A stretch of DNA of 7,510 nt, taken from the NCBI GenBank assembly GCA_964356295.1, contig CAYHHE010000104.1:1-7510 (forward strand), given 5' to 3'. Origin of the DNA: CAVQGZ01 sp964356295 (GTDB lineage Bacteria > Actinomycetota > Actinomycetes > Jiangellales > Jiangellaceae). Of this stretch, positions 1-7,168 are shown piece by piece. Every line of letters begins with the position of its first letter. Within the stretch, counting starts at the first letter, position 1. The notes under the pieces were generated by a model, which saw only the letters and a program-made list of their open reading frames with translations, ran no database searches and had not been told where the DNA came from. Both the position numbers and the translations under genes were made by a program.

Positions 1-3000
1 CGGGCTCCTCCTCGGCCTCGCCGCGGTACTCCGCGACCGCCTCCCCCACCATCCGCACGTACAGGTCGAAGCCGACGTCGGCGATCTGCCCGGACTGCTC
101 GGCTCCGAGCAGGTTGCCGGCACCGCGGATCTCCAAGTCCTTCATCGCCACCTGCATGCCCGCGCCGAGCTCGGTGTGCTGGGCGATGGTGGACAGCCGC
201 TCATGCGCGGTCTCGGTCATCGGCTGGTCCCGTGGGTAGAGGAAGTAGGCGTAGGCGCGCTCGCGGCCGCGTCCGACCCGTCCGCGCAGCTGGTGCAGCT
301 GGGCCAGCCCGAGCATGTCGGCCCGGTCGACTATGAGGGTGTTGGCATTGGCGATGTCCAGCCCGGTCTCGACAATCGTGGTGCACACCAGCACATCGGC
401 GCGGCGCTCCCAGAAGTCGACGATCACCTGCTCGAGGACGTGCTCGTTCATCTGCCCGTGGGCCACCGCGATACGCGCCTCGGGGACCAGGTCGCGCAGC
501 CGGGCCGCGGCCTTCTCGATGGTGGCCACCCGGTTGTGCACGAGGAAGACCTGCCCCTCGCGCAGCAGCTCGCGGCGGACGGCCGCGGTCAGCTGCTTCT
601 CCTCGTAGGGGCCCACGTAGGTGAGCACCGGGTGGCGCTCCTCCGGCGGGGTCATGATCGTGGACATGTCGCGGATCCCGGTGATCGACATCTCCAGGGT
701 CCGCGGGATCGGGGTGGCCGACATGGTGAGCACGTCGACGTTGGCCCGCAGGTGCTTCAGGCGCTCCTTGTGCTCCACCCCGAAGCGCTGCTCCTCGTCC
801 ACGATCACCAGCCCCAGGTCGCGGAACCGCACGTCCCCGGTGAGCAGCCGATGGGTGCCGATGACCACGTCGACCGTCCCGTCGGCCACCCCGGCCCGCA
901 CCGCCTCGGCCTCGGCGTCGGTCTGGAACCGCGACAGCGCCCGCACCACCATCGGGAACGGGGCGTAACGCTCGGAGAAGGTCTGCAGGTGCTGCTGCAC
1001 CAGCAGCGTGGTGGGCACCAGCACCGCGACCTGCGACCCGTCCTGCACGGCCTTGAACGCGGCCCGGACGGCTATCTCGGTCTTGCCGTACCCGACGTCG
1101 CCGCAGATCACCCGGTCCATCGGGACGGGGCGCTCCATGTCGCGCTTGACCTCGTCGATCGTCGAGGCCTGGTCGGGGGTCTCGACGAACGGGAAGGCGT
1201 CCTCGAGCTCGCGCTGCCACGGCGAGTCCGGGCCGAACGCTCGGCCCGGGGCGGACTGGCGCGCCGCGTACAGCTTGATCAGCTCGGCGGCGATCTCCCG
1301 TACCGCCCTGCGGGCCCGGCCCTTGCGCTTGGCCCAGTCGGCCCCGCCGATGCGGTCCAGCGCCGGGGAGTCGCCGCCGACGTAGCGGGTGACCTGCTCG
1401 AGCTGGTCGGTGGGGACGAACAGCCGGTCCGGCGGCTGGCCGCGCTTGCCCGGCGCGTACTCGACCACGAGGTACTCCCGCACCGCGCCACCGACGCTGC
1501 GCTGGGTCATCTCGACGTAGCGGCCCACACCGTGCTGGTCGTGCACGACGAAGTCGCCCGGCTGCAGCGTCAGCGGGTCGACCTGGTGGCGGCGCCGGCT
1601 GGGCATCGGCGCCCCGTCCCGCCCGCCGGCCGGGTCGCGTCCGGTGACGTCCCGCTCGGTGAGGACGGCGAGGCGGGACGTCGGGTCGACGAACCCGGAC
1701 GCCAGCCGCCCCGAAGACACGTGGACGACCGGGTCGGGGCCGAGCGCGCAGTCGCGACGGGCCGGGATCCCGTTCTCGGCCAGCACCTCCCGCGCCCGAT
1801 CGACGGTGCCCTGCCCCGCGGCCAGCAGCACCGCCGCCCAGCCGTCGTCGAGCCAGCCGCGCAGCCGGGTCGTCGCGGCCTCGGTGTCGCCGCGGAACGA
1901 GGGGGCGGGCTGCCAGCGCAGGCTCATCGACGGCACGCCGTCGCCGGGCTCGCCGGGTACGCCCGGCTCGGTGGGTTGGGCGGGCTCGGCGGGCTCGCTC
2001 GGCGCGGTGGCGTCGTCGGCCTCGAACGGGCTGGTCGACCACCACGCCTGGCCGAGCGCCAGCGCGTGGGCGCGCACCTGCGAGAGCGATCGGAAGGAGG
2101 CCCCCGCGACGTCCAGCGGTGCCCGTCCCCCTTCAGCGGCAGCCGACCAGGTGGCCTCGCGGAACTCCGAGTCGGTGGCTGCCAGGTCGTGCGCCCGGCG
2201 GCGGACCCGTTCGGGGTCGCAGACGAGCACCAGAGTGTGCGGCGGCAGCACGTCCAGCAGCAGCTCCATGCGGTCCAGCAGCACCGGGGCGAGGCTCTCC
2301 ATGCCCTCCACGGCGATGCCGTGCCCGATCTTGGCGAGCAGGTCGGCCAGCTCAGGGTGCGCGCCCGCCAGCGCAGCTGCCCGCCCCCGGACGGCGTCGG
2401 TCAGCAGCAGCTCCCGGCAGGCGGGGGCGTAGACCTCGCCCACCAGCTCCAGCGAGCGCTGGTCGGCGACCGCGAACGCGCGGATCTCGGCCACCTCCTC
2501 GCCCCACAGCTCGACCCGGCGCGGGTGGTCGTCGGTGGGCGCGAAGATGTCGACCAGGCCGCCGCGCACGCTGAACTCGCCGCGCCGCTCGACCATGTCC
2601 ACCCGGGTGTAGCCGGCGCCGGTGAGGCTGCGGGCCAGGTCGTCGAGCTCGACCTCGGAGCCGACCCGCAGGTGGACCGGTGGCACCTCGCCCAGCCCGC
2701 TGGCCTGCGGCTGCAGCACCGCGCGGACAGGGGTGACGACGACGGACGGGCGTCCGCGGCCGTCCGAGTCCGGGTCGGGGTGGGCGAGACGACGCAGCAC
2801 TGCCATCCGCCGGCCGACCGTGTCGCTGCGCGGGGAGAGCCGCTCGTGCGGCAGGGTCTCCCAGGCCGGGTACAGCGCCACCTCGTCGGGCTCGAGCACG
2901 TCGCCCAGCTCGGCGGCGAGGTCCTCGGCCTCTCGTCCGGTGGCCGTGACGAGGAGCACCGGACGGGCAGCGCCGGGGGTGGGGGCCGCCAGCGCTGCGG

Positions 3001-3163
3001 CGAGCAGCGCGCGGGCCGAGGCCGGCGCGGTGACGTCCAGCGCCGGGAGGTCGGCGCGGGTGGCGTGCGTGACGACCTCGCGTAGCGCGGCGGACCCGGT
3101 CAGCAGCCGGTCGAGCACCGCGGACAGCGGCCGACTCTCCGCCTGCGTCGGGGGCACGGGCAC
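1..3163 (-). CDS. mfd: Transcription-repair coupling factor Mfd, 3' end cut by window edge
   Basis: Mfd is a cytosolic ATP-dependent DNA translocase. It pushes or removes RNA polymerase stalled at lesions and recruits UvrA for nucleotide excision repair. About 1054 codons are present; family members are usually about 1150-1230 residues, so most of the C-terminal autoinhibitory D7 domain lies outside the window. Visible parts in order: a UvrB-like N-terminal module (LPHERLSP at 105-111 onward, VERRGEFSVRGG at 191-202) with no intact Walker A at its start, as usual for Mfd; an Ala/Glu/Pro-rich linker at 385-411; the RNA polymerase interaction domain beginning near 530 (GDFVVHDQHGVGRY, 536-549); then a RecG-like helicase core with Walker A GDVGYGKT (688-695), Walker B DEEQRFG (789-795), TIVETGLDIAN (929-939) and QLRGRVGR (958-965). 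The GTG start is chosen because AGGAGA sits 7 nt upstream; a second GTG two codons later is less well placed. The gap to the pth stop is 31 nt, so co-transcription with pth is likely. The identification is secure. Confidence 0.97.
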   Translation of the reverse strand, partial: MPVPPTQAESRPLSAVLDRLLTGSAALREVVTHATRADLPALDVTAPASARALLAAALAAPTPGAARPVLLVTATGREAEDLAAELGDVLEPDEVALYPAWETLPHERLSPRSDTVGRRMAVLRRLAHPDPDSDGRGRPSVVVTPVRAVLQPQASGLGEVPPVHLRVGSEVELDDLARSLTGAGYTRVDMVERRGEFSVRGGLVDIFAPTDDHPRRVELWGEEVAEIRAFAVADQRSLELVGEVYAPACRELLLTDAVRGRAAALAGAHPELADLLAKIGHGIAVEGMESLAPVLLDRMELLLDVLPPHTLVLVCDPERVRRRAHDLAATDSEFREATWSAAAEGGRAPLDVAGASFRSLSQVRAHALALGQAWWSTSPFEADDATAPSEPAEPAQPTEPGVPGEPGDGVPSMSLRWQPAPSFRGDTEAATTRLRGWLDDGWAAVLLAAGQGTVDRAREVLAENGIPARRDCALGPDPVVHVSSGRLASGFVDPTSRLAVLTERDVTGRDPAGGRDGAPMPSRRRHQVDPLTLQPGDFVVHDQHGVGRYVEMTQRSVGGAVREYLVVEYAPGKRGQPPDRLFVPTDQLEQVTRYVGGDSPALDRIGGADWAKRKGRARRAVREIAAELIKLYAARQSAPGRAFGPDSPWQRELEDAFPFVETPDQASTIDEVKRDMERPVPMDRVICGDVGYGKTEIAVRAAFKAVQDGSQVAVLVPTTLLVQQHLQTFSERYAPFPMVVRALSRFQTDAEAEAVRAGVADGTVDVVIGTHRLLTGDVRFRDLGLVIVDEEQRFGVEHKERLKHLRANVDVLTMSATPIPRTLEMSITGIRDMSTIMTPPEERHPVLTYVGPYEEKQLTAAVRRELLREGQVFLVHNRVATIEKAAARLRDLVPEARIAVAHGQMNEHVLEQVIVDFWERRADVLVCTTIVETGLDIANANTLIVDRADMLGLAQLHQLRGRVGRGRERAYAYFLYPRDQPMTETAHERLSTIAQHTELGAGMQVAMKDLEIRGAGNLLGAEQSGQIADVGFDLYVRMVGEAVAEYRGEAEEEP

Positions 3164-3194
3164 GGTGGCGTCTCCTCGGGATCGAGCCGGCGGG

Positions 3195-3755
3195 TCAGCA
3201 GTTGTAGGCGTTCTGGGCCCGCTCGAGCCCATCGAGGACGAGGGCCTCGGTGGCGTCGGCGGCCCGCTCGACGACCAGGGGCAGGTGCTCGCGCTCGGCG
3301 GCGCTGAACGGCCGCAGGACGAAGTCTGCCGGGTCCATCCGCCCGGGTGGGCGCCCGATCCCCACCCGCACCCGCAGGAAGTCCCCGCTGCCCAGCGCCT
3401 GACGCACGCTGCGCAGCCCGTTGTGCCCGTTGTCCCCGCCGCCGAGCTTGAGCCGCAGGCTCTCGAACGGGAGGTCCAGCTCGTCGTGGATGACGACCGT
3501 CTGCTCCAGCGGCACGTCGAAGTAGTCCACCAGGGACGCCACCGGTCCGCCAGAGGTGTTCATGTAGGAGCGCGGACGGGCAAGCACCGTCCGGACACCG
3601 GGCAGGGCTCCCAGCCGCGTCTCGGCCACGTCGGCCCGGCCGCGGCGGTGCGCCGTCAGACGCGACCCGGTTCGTCCGGCCAGCACGTCCAGCACCATCG
3701 CGCCGACGTTGTGGCGGGTGGTGGCGTAGTCCGGTCCGGGGTTGCCGAGCCCCAC
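3195..3755 (-). CDS. pth: Peptidyl-tRNA hydrolase Pth, start uncertain
   Basis: Pth cleaves the ester bond of peptidyl-tRNAs that drop off the ribosome, recycling tRNA in the cytosol. From the GTG at 3755 the protein has 186 residues, close to the family's usual 190 or so. Visible family signatures are GLGNPGPDY (2-10), TRHNVG (13-18) with the catalytic His at 15, RSYMNTSG (62-69) containing the Met-Asn pair, HDELDL (90-95) with the Asp that assists the His, and GGGDNGHNGLRS (105-116). These match E. coli residues N10, H20, N68, D93 and N114. The GTG has no ribosome binding site and would remove most of the first beta strand, because LVVGLGNPG is the usual beginning. The open frame continues upstream without ATG, GTG or TTG until a stop at 3852-3854. 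A CTG at 3774-3776, two bases after the rplY stop, would give a 193-residue protein starting SLPWLVVGLG, and I consider that biologically more plausible. It is probably translated by coupling to rplY. Confidence 0.95.
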   Translation of the reverse strand: MGLGNPGPDYATTRHNVGAMVLDVLAGRTGSRLTAHRRGRADVAETRLGALPGVRTVLARPRSYMNTSGGPVASLVDYFDVPLEQTVVIHDELDLPFESLRLKLGGGDNGHNGLRSVRQALGSGDFLRVRVGIGRPPGRMDPADFVLRPFSAAEREHLPLVVERAADATEALVLDGLERAQNAYNC

Positions 3756-3773
3756 GACCAGCCAGGGAAGGCT

Positions 3774-3781
3774 CAGGCCTA
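3774..3781 (-). other. rplY stop / putative CTG start of pth junction
   Basis: On the minus strand the rplY stop TAG (3781-3779) is followed by GC and then CTG (3776-3774), which is in frame with pth. A ribosome ending rplY would sit on this codon. It is the only upstream start-like codon that restores the full first beta strand of Pth apart from a CTG at 3761-3759. The function as a start is inferred, not shown. Confidence 0.45.
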
Positions 3782-4426
3782 CTCGCTCTCGGCCGGCCCA
3801 CCCGCGGCAGCCGCTGGGCCACCGGCCTCCGGCGCAGCCTCGGCGGCCTCCTCACCCTCGCCGACCACCTCGCCCTCAGCCTTCTCCACCTGAGGCGCGC
3901 TGACGACCACGACGGCCGAGTCCGGGTCGGTGACCAGCTCGACCCCGTCCGGGAGCGCGATCTCGCCCGCGGTGACGGTCGACCCGGCGGGCATGCCGTC
4001 GACGGCGACGGTGACCGAGGGCGGCAGGGCGGTGGCGTCGGCTCGCACCGACAACGTCGCCTGCTCGATGGTGAGTACGGCGCCGGCGTCGGCCTCTCCC
4101 TCGGTGTGCACCGGGATGTCGACGACGACCTTCTCGCCTCGACGCACCAGGATGAGGTCGACATGCTCGATGCTGCCCCGCAGCGGGTCGCGCTGGATGG
4201 CCTTGGGCAGGGCGAGCTGGGGGGAGTCGCCCTCGATCTGCAGGGTCAGCAGCACGTTGGGCTGCTTGAGGGCCAAGGCGGTGTCGTGCCCGGGTAGCGC
4301 GAGGTGCACCGGATCGTGGCCGTGCCCGTACAGCACGGCCGGGATCTGGTGGTCGCGGCGCAGGCGCCGGGAGGGCCCCTTGCCGAACTCCGTGCGCCGG
4401 GTGGCGGACAACGTGACGTCGCTCAT
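3779..4426 (-). CDS. rplY: 50S ribosomal protein L25, general stress protein CTC type
   Basis: L25/CTC binds 5S rRNA in the large ribosomal subunit. The protein has 215 residues, a normal length for actinobacterial two-domain L25. The N-terminal 5S-binding domain covers about 1-95, with EFGKGPSRRLRR (13-24), IPAVLYGHG (28-36) and the conserved segment RDPLRGSIEHVDLILVRRGE (79-98). The CTC C-terminal beta domain follows from about 99 to 178 (KVVVDIPVHTEGEA, then AGEIALPDGVELVTDPD at 153-169). The last 35 or so residues are an acidic Glu/Ala/Gly-rich tail, probably disordered. The ATG start has GAGG 4 nt upstream, a rather short spacing. The 145-nt leader upstream can fold into several stems. 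The pth reading frame follows immediately. The identification rests on the whole sequence pattern and is firm. Confidence 0.97.
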   Translation of the reverse strand: MSDVTLSATRRTEFGKGPSRRLRRDHQIPAVLYGHGHDPVHLALPGHDTALALKQPNVLLTLQIEGDSPQLALPKAIQRDPLRGSIEHVDLILVRRGEKVVVDIPVHTEGEADAGAVLTIEQATLSVRADATALPPSVTVAVDGMPAGSTVTAGEIALPDGVELVTDPDSAVVVVSAPQVEKAEGEVVGEGEEAAEAAPEAGGPAAAAGGPAESE

Positions 4427-4452
4427 CGTTCCTCGCTCGTGAGGTGATCGGT

Positions 4453-4479
4453 GTGACCGGCCCAGACGAAGGCCGTCAC
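4453..4479 (-). repeat. Imperfect 9-bp inverted repeat (hairpin) upstream of rplY
   Basis: On the plus strand GTGAC-C-GGCC (4453-4462) faces GGCC-GTCAC (4471-4479) around an 8-nt loop, with a single bulged base at 4458. In the rplY transcript it would end 26 nt before the start codon. It is the most stable simple stem in this gap. The role is unknown; it could be a translation control element or a transcript-end stem for prs. Confidence 0.55.
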
Positions 4480-4514
4480 GGCGAGGGCCGCAATGGACCC
4501 GCCGCGTCGATCAC

Positions 4515-4542
4515 GGTGCGCGCCGCACCCTCGCCGAGGTGC
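4515..4542 (-). repeat. Two overlapping, mutually exclusive hairpins
   Basis: In minus-strand RNA the segments are A = GCACCUC (4542-4536), B = GAGGGUGCG (4532-4524) and C = CGCACC (4520-4515). B can pair with A (7 bp, one bulged G) or with C (6 bp perfect, loop GCG), but not with both at once. This is the arrangement seen in attenuators, but no U-run follows. Confidence 0.45.
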
Positions 4543-4571
4543 TACCAGGGTATCTCAGCAGCCGCTGTCGC

Positions 4572-5549
4572 TCAGACCTGACCGTCGAACAGGCTGGTGA
4601 CCGACCCGTCCTCGAAGACCTCACGGATCGCTCGGGCGATGAGCGGGGCGATGGACAGCACGGTCAGCCGGTCGAACCGGCTCTCCGGGGGGATGGGCAG
4701 GGTGTCGGTGACGACGACCTCGTGGATCCGGGAGTTCTTCAGCCGGTCCACGGCCGGCCCGGACAGCACCGCGTGGGTGGAGGCGACCAGCACCTCCTCA
4801 GCCCCGGCCTCGTACAGGGCCTCCGCGGCTTGGGTGATGGTCCCGGCGGTGTCGATCATGTCGTCGACGATGAGACAGGTGCGGCCGTCGACATCCCCGA
4901 CGACCTCGTGGACCTTGACCCGGTTGGCTACGTCCGGGTCGTGGCGCTTGTGGATGATCGCCAACCCGGCTCCGAGTCGGTCGCTCCACACGTCGGCCAC
5001 CCGCACCCGGCCGGCGTCCGGGGACACCACGGTCATCCGACGGGTGTCGTAGTTCTCCATGATGTGCGTGGCCAGCACCGGCAGCGCCCACAGGTGGTCG
5101 ACCGGGCCGTCGAAGAACCCCTGGATCTGCGCGGTGTGCAGGTCGACGGCCATCAGCCGGTCGGCGCCGGCCGCCTTGAACAGGTCGGCCATGAGGCGTG
5201 CCGAGATGGGCTCGCGGCCACGGTGCTTCTTGTCCTGGCGGGCGTAGCCGTAGAAAGGCGTGACGACCGTGATGCGCTTGGCCGAGGCGCGCTTGAGCGC
5301 GTCCACCATGATGAGCTGCTCCATGATCCACTCGTTGACCGGCGTGGGGTGCGACTGGATGACGAACGCGTCGCAGCCACGCACGCTCTCCTCGAAGCGG
5401 ATGTAGAGCTCGCCGTTGGCGAAGGTCATGAACTTCGTCGGGATTGGGGTGACCCCGAGGTCGGCAGCCACCTCATCGGCGAGGTCGGGATGTGCCCGTC
5501 CGGAGAAGAGCATCAGGGTCTTCTTGCCGGTGGTCCTGATGTGCGCCAT
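4572..5549 (-). CDS. prs: Ribose-phosphate pyrophosphokinase (PRPP synthetase)
   Basis: Prs transfers the pyrophosphate group of ATP to ribose-5-phosphate, making PRPP for purine, pyrimidine, NAD, His and Trp synthesis. The 325-residue length is normal for class I enzymes. Visible motifs: FANGELYIRFEESVRG (43-58) in the N-terminal domain; the catalytic flexible loop TPFYGYARQDKKHRGREPIS (97-116) with its conserved Arg and Lys residues; the metal-binding segment VDLHTAQIQGFFDGPVDHL (135-153) with His138; SPDAGRVR (176-183); and the PRPP-binding loop CLIVDDMIDTAGT (225-237). No catalytic position looks altered. The ATG shares its A with the TAA stop of glmU (TAATG), and GGGGAGGG lies about 5 nt upstream, so it is very probably translated in coupling with glmU. 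The gene ends in TGA, followed by the structured leader of rplY. Confidence 0.98.
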   Translation of the reverse strand: MAHIRTTGKKTLMLFSGRAHPDLADEVAADLGVTPIPTKFMTFANGELYIRFEESVRGCDAFVIQSHPTPVNEWIMEQLIMVDALKRASAKRITVVTPFYGYARQDKKHRGREPISARLMADLFKAAGADRLMAVDLHTAQIQGFFDGPVDHLWALPVLATHIMENYDTRRMTVVSPDAGRVRVADVWSDRLGAGLAIIHKRHDPDVANRVKVHEVVGDVDGRTCLIVDDMIDTAGTITQAAEALYEAGAEEVLVASTHAVLSGPAVDRLKNSRIHEVVVTDTLPIPPESRFDRLTVLSIAPLIARAIREVFEDGSVTSLFDGQV

Positions 5550-7099
5550 TAGGCCCTCCCCTCGCCGCCGCCTGCAGTCTGCCCGACCTGGCCACGTGGG
5601 TCGGAGGGCGGGGCGCCCGGTGGTGCGGGCGTGGCCGGTGGGACTGCCCCGTCCGCGCTGGCCGCATCGGCCGCCGTCGCCTTCTCGGCCCGCGCGGCCG
5701 CCTCTGCGGCGGCGGTGCCGGACCGGCGACGACGCACCCAGCCCACGATGTTGCGCTGTCGGCTGCGTCCGACGGCCATCGCACCCGGCGGGACGTCCTC
5801 GGTGATCACCGAGCCGGCAGCCGTGTACGCGCCGTCCCCCACCGTCACCGGTGCGACGAGCATGGTGTCGCTGCCGATGCGGACGTGGTCACCGACGACG
5901 GTCTGGTGCTTGGCGATACCGTCGTAGTTGACCACGACGGTGGCCGCACCGATGTTGGACCGCTCCCCGATCGTGGCGTTCCCCACGTAGGACAGGTGCG
6001 GCACCTTCGAGCCGGGCCCGACGGTAGAGGCCTTGATCTCCACGAACGCCCCGGCCTTGGCTCCCTCGGCGAGGACGGCGCCGGGACGCAGGTAGGTGAA
6101 CGGACCCACCTGGGCCCGCGGGCCGATCCGCGCGCCGGTGGCGTGGGTACGCAGCACGGTGGCCCCGGCCTCGACCACGGTGTCGGCCAGCGAGGTGTCC
6201 GGGCCGACGGTCGCGCCCTGCGCGATGGACGTGGACCCGGACAGGTGCACCCCGGGCAGCAAGGTGACATCGGGCTCGAGCGTCACGCCAACGTCGATCC
6301 AGGTGGTCGCTGGGTCGACGACGCTCACCCCGGCCCGCATCCAGCCCTCGATGGTGCGACGGTTGAGCTCGCGGCCGAGCGCTGCGAGCTGTACCCGGTC
6401 GTTGACCCCTTCGGTCTGCACGGTGTCGTCCAGGCCGAGCGTTGTCACGGTGAGCCCGTCCGCGTGGACGAGCTGCACCACGTCGGTGAGGTATACCTCG
6501 CCCTGGTCGTTGTCGCTGTCGAGTCGGGACAGGTAGCCGCGCAGCGCCTCGGCGTCGAAGGCGTAGATGCCGGAGTTGATCTCGCGGATCCGCTGCTGCT
6601 CCTCGGTGGCGTCGCGTTGCTCGACGATCGCCACGACCTGCCCGTCGGTGTCCCGGACGATACGTCCGTAACCGGTGGGGTCGGCCAGGTCGGCGGTCAG
6701 TACGGTGGCCGTCGCGGCGTTCTCCTCGTGGTGGCGGACCAGGGCGGCCAGGGTGTCGGTGGACAGCAGCGGGACGTCCCCGTAGGTCACCACGACCGTC
6801 CCCGCCCCGATCTCGACCTGGGCGAGGGCGCACTCCACCGCGTGTCCGGTGCCGCGCTGCTCGTCCTGCATGGCCACTGTCGCCTGCGGGGCGATCTGGG
6901 CGAGGTGCTCGGTGACGAGGTCGCGGCCGTGCCCGACAACGACCACCAGGACGTGCGGGGCCAGTCCCTCGGCGGTTGCGACCGCGTGCCCGAGCAGTGA
7001 CCGGCCGCCGATGCCGTGCAGCACCTTCGGGACGGTGGACCTCATCCGGGTGCCCTCCCCGGCCGCCAGCACGACCACCGCGGCGGGACCAGCAGTCAC
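5549..7099 (-). CDS. glmU: Bifunctional GlcN-1-P acetyltransferase / GlcNAc-1-P uridyltransferase GlmU
   Basis: GlmU acetylates glucosamine-1-phosphate and then couples GlcNAc-1-phosphate to UTP, giving UDP-GlcNAc for peptidoglycan. From the GTG start it has 516 residues, somewhat above the roughly 455 of E. coli and the roughly 495 of M. tuberculosis. The N-terminal uridyltransferase has LAAGEGTRMRS (11-21), PKVLH (24-28), QRGTGHAV (81-88), YGDVPLL (106-112) and EINSGIYAFD (173-182). The C-terminal left-handed beta helix of hexapeptide repeats runs from about 265 to 455, with SKVPHLSYVG (364-373), whose His368 is the expected catalytic base, and VNYDGIAKH (390-398). Residues from about 460 onward form an Ala/Pro/Gly-rich tail. 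GTG at 7099-7097 is chosen because GAGGA is 4 nt upstream and VVVLAAGEG lies a few residues in; the frame stays open further but runs into the tRNA. An ATG one base off frame is followed directly by TGA. The stop overlaps the prs start. Confidence 0.97.
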   Translation of the reverse strand: MTAGPAAVVVLAAGEGTRMRSTVPKVLHGIGGRSLLGHAVATAEGLAPHVLVVVVGHGRDLVTEHLAQIAPQATVAMQDEQRGTGHAVECALAQVEIGAGTVVVTYGDVPLLSTDTLAALVRHHEENAATATVLTADLADPTGYGRIVRDTDGQVVAIVEQRDATEEQQRIREINSGIYAFDAEALRGYLSRLDSDNDQGEVYLTDVVQLVHADGLTVTTLGLDDTVQTEGVNDRVQLAALGRELNRRTIEGWMRAGVSVVDPATTWIDVGVTLEPDVTLLPGVHLSGSTSIAQGATVGPDTSLADTVVEAGATVLRTHATGARIGPRAQVGPFTYLRPGAVLAEGAKAGAFVEIKASTVGPGSKVPHLSYVGNATIGERSNIGAATVVVNYDGIAKHQTVVGDHVRIGSDTMLVAPVTVGDGAYTAAGSVITEDVPPGAMAVGRSRQRNIVGWVRRRRSGTAAAEAAARAEKATAADAASADGAVPPATPAPPGAPPSDPRGQVGQTAGGGEGRA

Positions 7100-7168
7100 A
7101 TCGTCCTCGCTTCGGTTGGGGAACCCCGGAAGGGGCCACGATAGCCAGCCCGTGGCGCCGACCCGACG
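7100..7168 (-). other. Gap between tRNA-Gln and glmU with short G/C blocks
   Basis: The 69-nt spacer contains three 4-nt blocks, GGGG (7118-7121), CCCC (7124-7127) and GGGG (7132-7135) on the plus strand, so the middle block can pair with either neighbour in the transcript. A TATCGT that fits TAnnnT lies at 7144-7139 on the minus strand, but I find no -35 partner at a proper distance, so an independent glmU promoter is possible but not supported. Joint transcription with the tRNA is equally possible. Confidence 0.3.

Larger units (their letters stand above)
4427..4571 (-). promoter_or_regulatory. Structured leader between prs and rplY
   Basis: This is the only sizeable gap inside the minus-strand gene run. 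Read on the minus strand it contains, in order: three segments forming two mutually exclusive hairpins (4542-4515); then a long-range 7-bp stem GTGATCG (4514-4508) with CGATCAC (4450-4444). That stem encloses a 6-bp stem with one bulge (4503-4498 with 4486-4480) and a 9-bp stem with one bulge (4479-4453). Together these would make a three-way junction, and the rplY ribosome binding site begins 10 nt after it. There is no T-run after any stem, so a classical intrinsic terminator is not supported. A weak -10-like TACCCT lies near 4552-4547 with no convincing -35. Base pairing is checked by eye only, and in DNA this GC-rich chance stems are common. Confidence 0.4.

Noticed and set aside
201..2045. 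A 614-codon frame on the minus strand in another phase of mfd
   Set aside because: It is Arg/Ala/Pro/Gly-rich noise overlapping the real mfd frame, with no start signal or recognisable domain.
176..3085. A 969-codon open frame on the plus strand, antisense to mfd
   Set aside because: Its translation is Arg/Gly/His/Val-rich with no family motif, and the opposite strand carries an intact, motif-complete Mfd. Long antisense frames are expected where codon third positions are nearly all G or C.
3100..4164. A 354-codon minus-strand frame crossing mfd, pth and rplY
   Set aside because: It lies out of frame with three recognised genes and has an Arg/Pro-rich composition typical of shadow frames.
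4453..4479. An intrinsic terminator after prs
   Set aside because: The stem is good but no T-run follows on the minus strand; kept only as a hairpin of unknown role.
4539..5552. A 337-codon plus-strand frame antisense to prs
   Set aside because: The complementary strand encodes a complete PRPP synthetase with all motifs; the antisense product shows no family pattern.
5885..7000. A 371-codon plus-strand frame antisense to glmU
   Set aside because: It is a Gly/Val/Asp/His-rich shadow of GlmU hexapeptide repeats without a start signal.
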